DNA of 64,000 nucleotides from Cardiocondyla obscurior (lineage: Eukaryota > Arthropoda > Insecta > Hymenoptera > Formicidae), in NCBI RefSeq assembly GCF_019399895.1, contig NC_091870.1, positions 3,492,001 to 3,556,000 of the forward strand. Direction: 5' to 3'. Below the pieces are notes generated by a model, which saw only the letters and a program-made list of their open reading frames with translations, was not told the origin of the DNA and did not search any database. Position 1 is the stretch's first letter. The number at the start of each line of letters is the position of its first letter. This document shows positions 25,701 to 37,900 of this stretch, one piece after another. Made by a program: the position numbers and the translations under genes.

Positions 25701-27966
25701 GCCTTCTCCTCGGTCCTTGGCGATCGGCGCTTTATGGCATATCCGCGCACTGTCCGAAACTCGATGCACACTACACCAAGGTCACGCACGCTAGTCATCG
25801 TCGTCGCAACAACCACCATACGTTCTTGAGTGTATATACATGGCGCAGTTCCTGCCGTACACGGCCGACAGGTGACTACATTTCAAGATCAATGTTACAA
25901 GTTTTAACACGAATTAGTTTCTCGATCGCTGATTCACTCGTGAGACATTTGTGATACGTGAACACTTCGCGAAGAGCACGTGCCGTAATTTATCACGTAG
26001 CCGGTTTTGTTCGTTGCTCATCCGAGTTGTGAATTCTTTTCGTACTTCGGTTACTTTAGCTTGACGTCGCGAAGTATTTCTTTACGCAAGTACGATCTCG
26101 TCGCGACGACTGCGCCACTGAGGACATTTCATGCAACGTGAACTCTTTTTCTTGTGAACAGACAGAAATGCCGGAAGAGAGCCGACTCTCGCATTGGCTT
26201 AATGAACGTAATCAACGCATTCTCGTCGCCGGTATTAATGAAGAAAGGAACTGTGGCAGCTACAGTGCGGCTGGTTCGTCGAATGTACTTTGATCGCGTG
26301 TACCGAATAAGTAAATGGGCAGGTAAAGTGTATTATGCAAATTTTAATTGCGAACGAGAACATTGTAAATCGGGTAATCCGCCTAAATCTCGACGACACT
26401 GTCGTCGTCGCCGATCAAACATACGAACCACGGTCGGGGTTCGTCGCGATTGCTGAACTCTATTGTTTAGACTTTATTAACGGAAGTGCCGCCAGAATTG
26501 GACGAATTATTTTAATTAATAATTCACATGCGACCTGCGACCTGCAACCTGCGACCAGTGACCAGTGACCAGTGACCAGTGACCAGTGACCAGTGAAAGA
26601 AGGATGGAACTGAGTTCTGAGAGGAGGAGCAGGTTCAGGATGGACATCAGGCCTCGGCAGAGCAACGATTGGGTAAATATCTTTTCTTATCAACATAAAA
26701 ATGAAAATTTTTACTGTTTGGCTTACTTATTTTATATCTCGGTAACAATTAAAAAAATTAATTTCAAGAAAAAGAAATTTCATTATCGCAAAAATCTCTT
26801 TAGAGTAAATAATTTAATTAGCCAATTTTTCTTTCAAAAAATGAATTAAAGTCGTGTATTGTAATCTAATAATTTAAATTTATTAATATTACTTTATGCA
26901 TATTTTTCATTGTAGTTTTTCAATTTTGTATTACAGATTGGCATCGTACCGTCTACCTGCGTAGCTGAACTCTGCCCGCGTCGCATCAAATGTGAGCAAC
27001 AATTTTTTTTATACTAACAATAAGTAACGAATCTACGATAAATATAATAGTCTCAATGTACTTTAATATATTTCAAATTACAATAATTAAATTAATTTTT
27101 TTTTAAATTATTACATTTAAATGATTACAATAATTAACAGTATAATTTAAAGTTGTATTACAATTCGTAGATTCGCTACCTACAGTAATGTAGTTTGTAA
27201 TGTAGTTTGAAAAGTAGTAACTTAGAAAATAGAAAGACGTATTGTCTTTCTCGACTTTCTACGGCGTAGTCGACAATCTCGACTATCATCCACCCCATAA
27301 AAAGTATCACTTAAAATTCGTTTGCGTTTCGTATTAAAATTATTTTTGCTAAAAGAAATATAACTCTAAACGGAAAAATAGTTAAACTTTACGCAATAAT
27401 AAAAATTAAACTGGCGTTTATTCTCACGATGCGAACCGAGCCGAACGACAGTGTAAATTAGCATCGTAAAATAGTGGCAGGAATAAATTTTTTTCGGTCT
27501 ATTACGGCTTTTTTTTTTTAAATAGGATTTTATAAGTTTTATATTATAAAGTATCACATTTCTAAAGAAATATATAGGGATGCTAAGTCTTTGCTAAGAA
27601 TTTACTGAGTTTGTTACTTACGAAGTTGGATTTGGTCTATTCCGATGCTTATGAGGGTCATAATCATCTGGATCTCCGCTTGCAGATAACATCTTTTCAA
27701 TATTATCTATGTCCTCGGTATTATTTACATTGTCAGTACTATTTTTACCATCTACATTGACTTCATGATTTTCTCTGCATATTAAAAGTATTTTTCTTTT
27801 ATTAATATATTAATCGCCTTAAATGTATATTCATAGATCTATCATGCAGAAACAATTTAAAAAAAATAAGAATTTAGATATGTATTAATATTATTTAATC
27901 GTACTTATGAGGACTGTGAGAGTCAATTGGCTGCATCTGTAAAGATTCTTTCTCCGAGTTCGCCAT
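22726..27966 (-). CDS. SLC36-family proton-coupled amino-acid transporter, gene A (complete, eight coding exons)
   Basis: The coding exons in transcript order are 27905-27966, 27622-27774, 24786-25058, 24519-24603, 24053-24325, 23553-23731, 23221-23390 and 22726-22970. They total 1440 nt and encode 479 aa, all in phase. After an acidic, polar N-terminal tail (about 70 aa) comes the family signature around residues 55-90, with DPHKHRN, the HLLKGSLGTGILAMPNAF first membrane segment, and further hydrophobic segments to the C-terminus. This matches the SLC36 (PAT) branch of the amino acid/auxin permease superfamily, which has about 11 membrane spans and usually 450-500 aa. Members move small neutral amino acids with protons across plasma or lysosomal membranes. 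The substrate cannot be read from sequence. The start ATG is preceded by a likely splice acceptor at 28,001-28,002, implying upstream non-coding exons. Gene B and the pseudogene are its local relatives. It could be a pathetic- or CG1139-like protein; I do not assign a name. Confidence 0.93.
25170..25392 (+). mobile_element. MITE-like inverted-repeat element, copy 2 (223 bp)
   Basis: It begins CGCCGAAAAGCAGACATG and ends with the inverted counterpart of the family end (CTTTGAGTG). It is flanked on both sides by TA. Near the ends, GCGTACGTGAC occurs in inverted copies. It lies in intron 2 of SLC36 gene A. The corresponding place beside the pseudogene (near 20,030) appears to lack the element. 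Confidence 0.7.
25596..25832 (+). mobile_element. MITE-like inverted-repeat element, copy 3 (~237 bp)
   Basis: It is a diverged relative of copy 2 in the same orientation, only about 200 bp further on. The shared right half includes GCGCACTGTCCGAAACTCGA-like sequence and the terminal CTTGAGTG followed by TA. The left boundary is less certain because that end has diverged, and it is flanked by TG rather than TA. Confidence 0.6.
26530..26597. repeat. 7-bp tandem repeat (GCGACCT to GTGACCA)
   Basis: About nine and a half heptamer units. The first three are GC(G/A)ACCT, one transitional unit is GCGACCA, and the rest are GTGACCA. The order shows stepwise mutation and spread of one variant. It lies inside SLC36 gene A intron 2. 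Confidence 0.9.
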
Positions 27967-28000
27967 GGCCGTGTAATTTCTTCTGATGCCTTTTCTTTCT

Positions 28001-31000
28001 CTAAAACTATATTTTTTCTACATTTTTACTTTTCTTAAATTACTATATTTAACTATATAAAATCTTGCAAAGTTGTAAAAATAAATAGAATAGATTGACA
28101 ATTATTTTACATGATTTGAACAAAATTAGTAGAACAGTAGTACAGTTACACGTGCGCAAAAAAAAAATACAAAAATTGTTACTGACGTGTCAGTCTAGCC
28201 TCCATCTAATTAGGCTCGTATTAGGGTACGTGCAAAGTCACGCAAAGATGGGAAAATCGATCCATATTAGTGGTGCCAGTCCAGTACGTTAAACCTCCAA
28301 TCAATTGGTAGAAATTTAGAGCGATAGCAATGAAGGAAAAGTGTCAATTCGCTATTGCGAATCCGTTGTACGTGCACGCGAGCTTAGTACATTCTTCACC
28401 AACTGATTGCTCTTAATTATTGCATTGAGGTCAAATGCGGCTTGAGGTTAACTTACTGAAGGTTGCACTGGGGTATCCTCGCACTTCGCTATTTACGCCT
28501 TTGACCGTTTTGCATCGTTGAACCGAACGATTGATCTCAAATACGCGCGAGGGACAAAGTCTATTCTCGTAAAATGTAAACTCGCTGTGTAGCAGCTCAC
28601 GGTAGTGTACCTCATCGTGTTTAAAAATAACTAGATGCACCTCGAATTGTTACAGAAATTATAGAAATTATTACGAAGTCATTGTAATGAGCTTAAATGT
28701 AATATTATCCCGCGGTTTAATTAATTCGCTGGGTCATACGGATAGCATCGCGGTGCGTAGGTACAAAGTCTCGAACGTGAAACAATTCAACGTAAAACTA
28801 CAGATCTCGGGATTTCTATCAACGTTTTCTAAGGTCACGGTCGCAACAAAAATATCAAGGAAGAAGGAAATCATTATCTAATTTTGCAGAGATTGTATTA
28901 AAGATAGATGTGTTCTGTCCGCGTTAAAGCTGGTTCAGCTGCGCTGTTAAATTATATAATTGCATCTCGTGCTATTTAAACGCGTGCATGTTTTTATATT
29001 TTTTTTAATTAAATTTGACTTAAATAAAAGCAACTAGTAACTGAAGTTTTCCAATATGATGTGATGATCGCGAATACATTTAGAATAATTGACAAAGTCG
29101 AAGTGATCGTATTTAAACAATTGCCTTTCATTTCGAGAACTTGATGTATTCTTATAAATTTTATAAAATCGCAAGACTGACTCACCTTTACAGTCCCAAT
29201 CAACTTTCAGCAATCGCTGGCATAGATTATAATTTCCTTGGTTTGCAGTTTTTTACCCCTACAATGGAAACAAAGAGAAAATGCCTTAGATAAATATCAT
29301 TTAACTTGTTAACCGTAGACCTTTGATGCAATTAATATTAATAAAAATAATGTTAATAAAATTAATGAATAATATTCAATAACGATAATATAATAATGAT
29401 GTAATAATAAATGGCAATACGCGAAAAGACGGACGTTTATAAAGTTGTTGCTTTATAAACACATGCAGCGATATGTTATTCGATTTATTAACGAGATGGA
29501 ATATTCACCTAACCGTACATTGAACATACGTGGGTCAGCAGTTTAAGTATTACAATCGGTCATCCTAATTCTTACTTCCTCAGCACGCGTGAGGGGATCT
29601 AGCGTGTATGTAACTTCATACTTGGGACATTATGGCTGGAATATACTTTGTCGATCCACTAATTTTAGGTGGAAGAGAATCCTCTCTGCCAAAACTACCT
29701 TCAACTAGTGTTACGCTATTTCGGAAGCATGAGAAATGAGGACGCGGGCATAAGTGAATCCTACAACGACGTGGCTGGAACAAGTCATTAAATTGCTTCG
29801 TGCATTCATGCCAGTTGTAAATAAACGCGCGGGAATATTTTCTAATCGCTCGGTGAGAATCAATTAATTGATGACGAATTCGTGCCGATTAAGTAATATA
29901 AACTGATCGATTGTTCAGGTCGGTAATAATAACATGTTACGCAACAATTAATGAAATAAATCGCGCGTAATACAATTCGCTACACTTTCCTGTTATAAAT
30001 AGTCTAGGAAAGTATTTTTGCGGGTGGGTACGAGAAAACGAATGGTGGAAGAGTATTCGACTGACTCGAAAAAAAAGAAAAAAAAAAAATTTATATACAT
30101 ATAACGTTTGATGCGAAACCTGGCTGTACTGTTTGCAATACTTGGTTTAAGATGATGCCTGCGATTATGATATGACTTAACTGCATCGAGAGTCCGCAGT
30201 CAGTACTCTTCCATCCGTTTAATCATTCAATTCTGTATTGCTGACGCGCACCGTTAAATTTACCCGATACAAATCGTATAAAGAAATAGCTAATAATATA
30301 TTACTTTGATGTAATAGCACGATTATCAAAGTGTAAGTAAATTAATCAATTAAGATAAATTATACCCCAGCTTATCGCGTTGCTTTTTATTTCTTCAATT
30401 AATAAATACTTTTTTTTTTCTTAAATTAGAATTAATTGTGGCAATTAAAATATTATATGTACGACACTTTCGATGGTTTACGTTCACGATTGAAATAATG
30501 AGTGTCGTATTTGTTACGACTGAGGTATTATTTTAAAGATATATTCTTCGTAGAATTGTTTTATAACGAAATACAATTTATAAAATTCTTCTAAAATCAA
30601 AAATGTCAAGTAAGTGATGGCGATACTGTAGCCTTCTTTTTTTTGTACAATTAAAAAACTTGTCGCTGTTATTTGCCGACTTAACGGATCACTAATGCAA
30701 CGCGATATCAATTGAATCGGATAAATGGTCCAACTATTGCGTAATAGTTCTTTTATCGAGCTTAATAGCGATCGTTTCATTGCTCATAGGTCTAAAGAGA
30801 GGTTCTATTTATTAGGACTTTAGAATAAGTGTGCTTTGACTTGACGACAGGTGCGGTGATCTTAAGGATAAAAATTTAGTATTATTATTTGCCACTAGTA
30901 ATTGAATTTAATTCGATACTATTACGTAGTAAATTAATTGATTTAAGTTTAATTTCTTTTGCAAAATTATTAATTAATCATAACCAAGAACTGCTTTTAG

Positions 31001-34000
31001 AAAAAAAGAAAATAACACTTGTGAACAATAAGTTATTAAGTGTATTATAATTATTTTTTATTTAAATTTTTTTTTTTATATATATTTCTAATTTTATCAG
31101 CAAATAATTGAATAGATTTTTAACGACTTTACATGTGAGTGGGGATGTTGCCTGTGTTAGCTAATTAAATAATTCAGAAAGAACAATATCATCGGCTATC
31201 TAATTTTTCTTTGCATTATACAACGATAGTTATTTAGAAAAGTCCACAATTACTTGAAATAAAATTTAGTAAAGGTATTATATATTTTTTTTTTATCTTG
31301 TACGTAGAAGAAACTTAAAGAATATCTAGAATTAACCGGCATAGTGGTTATTTGCGATCAGTTGAATTTTATTAAAATAAGATTAACGCACCGTCAGTCG
31401 CCAATTGTCGAGTACACGTACAGTATCATCGACGATAGGGATCCTCGGTTGTCAGGAATCGCAATAGATATATCGCAATAGAACCATGACCAATAGTTAC
31501 GGTTGAAAATGGACTAGCCACGATATTTTTCTAAACAAATACTTAACGAGGCAGTTATGAGAATACGAAAGCAGTGAAGCTTATTGAAATTCAAAGATTA
31601 TGAAAACCACGTTGTGAGTTCTAATCGGCATTCAACCCCGATTAAATTATCTATCTCGGAACGCGGAAAAGGGTGCTACTTACCGGGTGAAATACATCCG
31701 TAAATGCGAGTACAACCCCGAGATATAATCCGATTTCGAGAAGGAAGTGGTTTGCCACGCAGGCGTTAGAATGCGTGAGCTACCGAGCGAGGATGCTACG
31801 CGACTGATCCGCACCACTTCAATTTCTACCGCGGTGTACGCATTCAGCATAGCTCATCACGTGATGTGGCTAGTTAAAACAGCATCCCGTAAACGTAACG
31901 CGGTCGGAGATTTAAGCACCGCAAAATTTCGCGTCCACGCCGGTCGCCGCCTCGCGTAAGAAAAGAAAAAAAAAAAAAAAAAAATTCAAAGACGCGCGAG
32001 TCGCGCGATTGATCTCTGCCGATCAACTTGGACGATTAGAACTTCTATTCCCGACGTAGACACGGGGTTTTTTTTTCGCGGCGTTTATTTAATTGCTTGA
32101 AACTTAACGATGTGTGAGTGGATCACGTTTGTTACGATTTAACGGAAAAATTCGTGAAAGCTCGCGAGCGTTTCACTTATGTAGGCGTATCGGGAAAACA
32201 GAGACCGCGATAGAAATCGAGATATTTGTATAGTCTTGGTGGGTTATTGTTCGAAAAGAGTCACGATGAAACGTCTAGTGTGGGTCAAGCGGCAAGAAAG
32301 AATTGTACGGCTAGTCAAATTAGAGTTTGAGTATCATTGGCGCGATGAATATAAATTAGATGAGGCATGGTACACTTTGTTAAGCGTACGTTGAAAGGGG
32401 ATGCAATAAAGTTCAAAATCAATTATGATCCCTCACAACTTTTGTTTAACTAAAATTTTTTTAAGCGATCTATATTATCATTGAAATTTGTAAAATTTTG
32501 TGGTTTAAAATTAAAAGCGAATTGGCGATTAAATTTACAATTTAAGACTTTAGTTAAATAAATAAAACTTACGAATTTGAAGTCTCGTTGGGAAACATGT
32601 CAGTCGGGGTTATGTAATTCTGGCGCATTGTCTCGTCGATGTATCTTCGTATTTAAATACGTTGAGCGTAAATCGCCGAGATTATAAATAATGCAAAATT
32701 TTATTTTAGAGAATTTTTAACAATGCACGATTAGATAAAGGCAACCAGATATTTAAATAGATCGTAAATTAATAATAATTTCGTTAGAGATGCAGTACTT
32801 TGATATAAAGCTTTTTTTGTACCACCGTGGTATCACAGAGAATAGAAAAAAAAAATTTGTTATTCGAAATATTAATTTTCTTTTCGAAATAAAGCTCGTA
32901 CGTAATTTTGTTTGAAAAAAATCGTGTAATGTTACACGTAATTAATGCATAGAATTTTAACAAGAAGAATATCACTTGAAACAAGCCAGAATGACTTGGT
33001 CGAAAGTATATCGTTACAACTAGTTACAATTGATACCATTATCTAATTTAAATGCGAAGGGATGGTGCACGCTAACGTTGACCGAATTCCGTGCAACTTA
33101 CGTTCAAGTCCGACGTCCGTCGTTTACCACGCACGAGGGTGACACTTATCACAGACACGCGATTACTAAGTTACAAGTACAAAAGGCCGTGAAGCGAGTT
33201 TCATTGCGCGTGAGTACGCATCCCCTGACATTATCTCCCCGACGTACGCGTTCGGCCGAGGCCGAGAAGTCTTCGATCAAACGAAAAAAAGGCCGCCCGC
33301 GGCCACGGCGCCTTCTCACTGTCCGCGAGAATTAAGGACGGATTCCCTTTAGGTCACACCGGGGAGGGTAACTACCCCTCGCGATCCATACGAAGTTAGT
33401 CCCCAGCGACGTCTACCGGAGGGTGAAACGAACGTTTTATGAGATTCGCGCATGGCCATTTGACTTGATCAAAATGCGCTGATCGAAAGTAAGAGTTATC
33501 TACAAAGTCGGCAAAAACTAAAGTAATTTTTCGGAAAACTGAAACAGTTTGAGGGGGAAAAAAAATGTCACACAAATAATAATATATGTAATATAAAATA
33601 ATTTGCTGAATTAAAGTAACACAAAATATTTTTCTTAAATATTTATTTGCTTACAATAAAAAAAAAATTAATTAAATAGTAACAACACATTAACAAATTT
33701 TAACAATTTTTTTTTTGTACAAATGGCTTTGAATAGTAATAGATTTTAAAAGTTTTTTTTTTTATAATTTTGAAGTGTCGATAAATTTATTTCCATAATT
33801 CGAGATATATAATTTTTCTAAAAGCGGTATGTTATTTAACTTAATTAATTTAATTTATATATTTGAAACAATGTTTATAGATACAAAGCCTTTATACAGA
33901 GATTTCGGTTTTTTAAATTATGTAACAAAAGACATATAACATACTTAATCTTTCATTGCAATTATTTTATCCAAATGAACAAACAATTACAAAAACAATT

Positions 34001-34480
34001 TGCAAAATAAAAATAAAAATCTTAAAATATTTCCTCTCGTGATATAACAATATAAAATTCATATCGTAAACATATCTTATTATTTCTGAAAAGAAGGAAG
34101 CGTTCTTTAATTTACATTCAAGTGATGATACGATGGACGATTTATTAATAATTAATATTGATTATCTACAATCCTATATAAAACACATAAATAAAGAAAA
34201 CAATGATATTTAAATGTATTCGTTCTGTTAGGCAATATTTTTACATGTTACTGGAATATCTATTTCCTTTTATGCAATTTGTCGCACGGTATTAACGCAT
34301 GTGTAACATTTTTATACTAAAAAAAAAAAATAATAATAATAATAAAATGATCACAATATCCTAATTGCGTAACGTGATCGTTATGATAGCGCGCAGTTAA
34401 AAAAATCGCCTGTATCAAAGAACGAAAAAGACTGCAGAAGCGAAAGGGGGGGGGGAGGGCAGCAGTAAGAAAATATAACT
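28001..34480. other. Intergenic region between SLC36 genes A and B
   Basis: No coding gene was recognised. On the minus strand there are several consensus-like donor sites upstream of gene A (near 28,455, 29,183, 31,683 and 32,575) that could end alternative non-coding first exons. A GC-richer block lies at about 33,050-33,450. Other parts are AT-rich with A- and T-runs. A minus-strand open frame at 30,514-30,780 (88 aa) matches nothing I know. Confidence 0.45.
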
Positions 34481-34486
34481 CTTTTT

Positions 34487-34492
34487 TTTATT
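34487..34492 (-). terminator. Candidate polyadenylation signal for SLC36 gene B
   Basis: AATAAA on the minus strand, about 450 nt past the stop codon at 34,942. It is a plausible 3' UTR end but is not proven. Confidence 0.35.
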
Positions 34493-34941
34493 TATAATAC
34501 GATAAAATCTTTTTACACATTTACACACGTCTGTTGCATAATATATCTCGCTGTACCGTAATTGACGTCGATGCGAGCCAGGGCTCGCCGTGTCGATTGT
34601 ACAGTTCATATCTTCACTCGCAGTCTTGCTTATCACGCGTAATAAAAACGCATCGGGAACTTCGTCCCTGAACAAATCGAAGCCGAAGTGCGATGCGAGC
34701 CGTAAGAACTTAACGTTATTTCGGTCCCCCGGCTAGTGCTTCTAAATGCGCCTTGTATTTTTAGGCTTACTCACTTTTGGCAATGATCGACTTCCACTAT
34801 AACATTACGGTCGTCGTCGTTTCGCCTGTCCGTACGGAAAACGATTTCCGTTTACACTTCCGCCGTTTCTCTCTGTCTCTCCCTCTTTTTATCTGTCACT
34901 TCGCTACCCTGTTTAACACTTTTGTCGCACAATTTCTCGCA

Positions 34942-37900
34942 TCACGCTGAAAAGCTGTCGATGATCTTTTCGAGACTCGTAAAAGTCCCCACGATCAGGC
35001 CGAAGGCTCCAATTAGTACCAGACACATGTTCTTCACCAGCATGATCTTCCTTTCGGTCGGTCCCATTACATTCCAAAAGGCGCACAATTGTATGATGGC
35101 TGGAAAACCCAATCCCAAGCCCGATAAACAAAGCGCGCCGAATAGGGATATGAAGAGCTCCAACTCCGGTATAGAGATCGCCAGAGCGACTAAAACAGAT
35201 CGATAAGTCAATCAAACGTAATCACCTATACATATATATTTCCTTCTTTTTTTTTTTTTACAACAAGTGAACAGAGCTAGAGTCTTTTCCAGTCTCGATC
35301 AGGTTTAGAGTTATTTCTTTATCAGTTAGTGATAGGCTCGAGTCAAAATATACTTACATGTAAGTAAAATTATGATAGTCCTGATTATATACTCCCAGAA
35401 GATCTTAAAACGGTACTTCTCGAAGTGTTGACTGATATATTCGTTCCATAATATATCGATAGCGACGTAACACTGAATAGGATGCGTAAAGAAAATAGCG
35501 ATGGCTAGTAGGAGTTTCACCGCAGTTCCCAGGCCTTCCCGGGGTAGATCGAGGGTGATACTGCCGTGGATATCGCTGCCGTAACGAATGTATCCGAACA
35601 AGCCCATGGCGGTATACATGGCGACTATAACACCCATTGAAACGTTTAAAACGCCGCAAGGTTTCATGAAGGATCTAGGAGTTTTCATTTCGTTTTCCAA
35701 CGGCATGATCTGTTAACGAACGGAAAGCAAATTTTTTTTTTTTAGTATAACTTAACGACAGATTTTTTTAACGACTGGCACTTGCAGTGTATAAATTTAA
35801 GTTTTACTTTTTTTTGTATATGATTATTATCAGTTTTATAATTTATATAAATAAGATTGGTTGAAAAATATTTATGGCGTTTCGATTACTTACTACACCA
35901 ATGGCTTCGAGAGCGAATAGCACGGTGCCGAAGAACAGCGGAAAGTTTGCCGCGTTTCCGAATGCTTCGCGTTTCTCAAACGGCAAATCATCCCGAAAAA
36001 TGTAATAGAGTATTATACCAAATCCGGTGAACATGATAATATTCGCTAGCGTCGAAAACGGCGCCAAAAATTTAAGATTTCTGATGTAGTTTACTGCAAT
36101 CAAAGGTAACAGGACAATTGCCATGTATATTTTTAAATCCAGTTCAATGGACAAATCTTCCAGCCCCTAAAAAAATAAAAGAAACAGAAAATTAAGAATA
36201 CAACGTGATTATTTAGTAATATCACGTAGATACAAGATTAACTTTGCTCGACAATTTTTAGAGACATTAATTCTATAGATTTTTAATTCCTAGATAAAAA
36301 TGAATGGTAAAGATGAACATGCTGCTTTTTATACATATATCGTATTTAAACGGAGACGCAAAATTAAAAGTTTTCCTTTATTTTCTTTTGCTACCGTAAT
36401 TTAATAAAAAAAAAAAAATTACATTAATGTACGATGCTGGACGCATTCGATATACAACGTTATGACGCAATCCTATAAACACGATGGAATCTTTAAAATA
36501 TTTCCTTGAAATCCTTGAAAAGATAACGAAGCTACTAACTTTTGTTAATATGACTAATCATATCGACATCTGCGTGCCGCGACGAGTATAAAGCGTTTTA
36601 AGACTCCCGCTTCATATCACATTACGCTGGCATTAAATACGTAATTAAGTGCTAGATTTCTCGAGGCGTATATACATACCGTCCGTTTTTTTTCTCGCCA
36701 ATGCGATGATTGGTCATCATCTTTCCTATGTATGTCCTCGATAGAAAACTTTTCGCCCCGGTTTACGACACTTACGTGTTTCAATCACGTAGCATCTGAA
36801 AACATAACGACGCACGGATGATGTTATTTTCACTCATCTTCTCATTCATTCGGAATTTTGTTGAAAATTTAACTTGCTTTTACGCAAAGTGGCGAAATTT
36901 TTCGTAAAAGTCGTTGACAAGAGTGGATTTTACAATTAACAAAAATTATACATCTCGTTCGCTAATCATTTAGATAATTGTACATTTAATAACGATAAAA
37001 TAATAAAATTGATACTTTTTATCATAAATTAAATATTCTTCGAAGGAAAGGCTGTATGGCTTAAGCTGGACTTTCGTGCTATTAATAAAGATAACGATAA
37101 TAATTTTTTAACGTCATTAGTATCTATACTTAGCGACGTTATAAAAAAAAACAATTATTATTATTAATAGCATGAAGATCCAGCTTTGACCACGTAGACT
37201 TTTCTTTGAAGAATATTTTATCTTTTACGATTTTAAAATATTTTTTGTTATTTTATATTAAATATTTTTTTTTTTCTTTTTTAAAGTATTTGCTTATTTT
37301 AATAGATGATATAAATATAAAATAAAAGCTTATAGATGCTTAGAGAGAAAGATTACAATATATGTTATGCTATATATCACGAAATCGTGAAACATCGACA
37401 GCTCAGCACTTCTTAATCGCTCTACGTCGACGTAAAGAAAATATAATTATTAAAGGTATAATTAAAGAGCTAAATACCAGAATAGATAATGCCTTTTTTT
37501 TAACATAAAAAAAAAATAGAATCTACTCTGATTCTCAATCCTTTAATTATATCGTGAACTTGGAAAAATTACTTCAAGAGCGTTAATTCTCAAAGAATGC
37601 CAATTTCTAATACAATTCCAAATAAACGTGAAAATGAGTAAAACGATTTCATAATACGTGCGTCATTTTATCTCAGATTGCTAATTTGCGTTCGACATAA
37701 CGTACGCGTGCTAAATATTTAAAGAAAAGTGGAGAGGAAAGAAAAGAAAAAAAAAACCAACTAAAACCGCAAACGGAAAATAAATGTCATTCTATTTTCT
37801 GCCTGCAATCACCGACGTACGTTAATAGAATTTTTATATCGCCGTTGCGTTTGTTTTATAATCGAATGCAAGTCGTGTGTAATAATAATATATTTACCGC

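Larger units (their letters stand above)
25059..27621 (-). other. Intron 2 of SLC36 gene A (2.6 kb) with repeats
   Basis: It holds two MITE-like copies in direct orientation, a 7-bp tandem repeat at 26,530-26,597, and a mixed-composition plus-strand stretch at 26,100-26,690 with short open frames that I do not recognise. The last 700 bp toward exon 2 are AT-rich. Confidence 0.8.

Noticed and set aside
30514..30780. 88-aa minus-strand open frame
   Set aside because: I considered a receptor fragment because of its hydrophobic stretches, but it has no family motif and no neighbouring exons in phase.
33030..33335. 101-aa plus-strand open frame
   Set aside because: Basic, compositionally driven, in a GC-rich spacer; no splice or start support.
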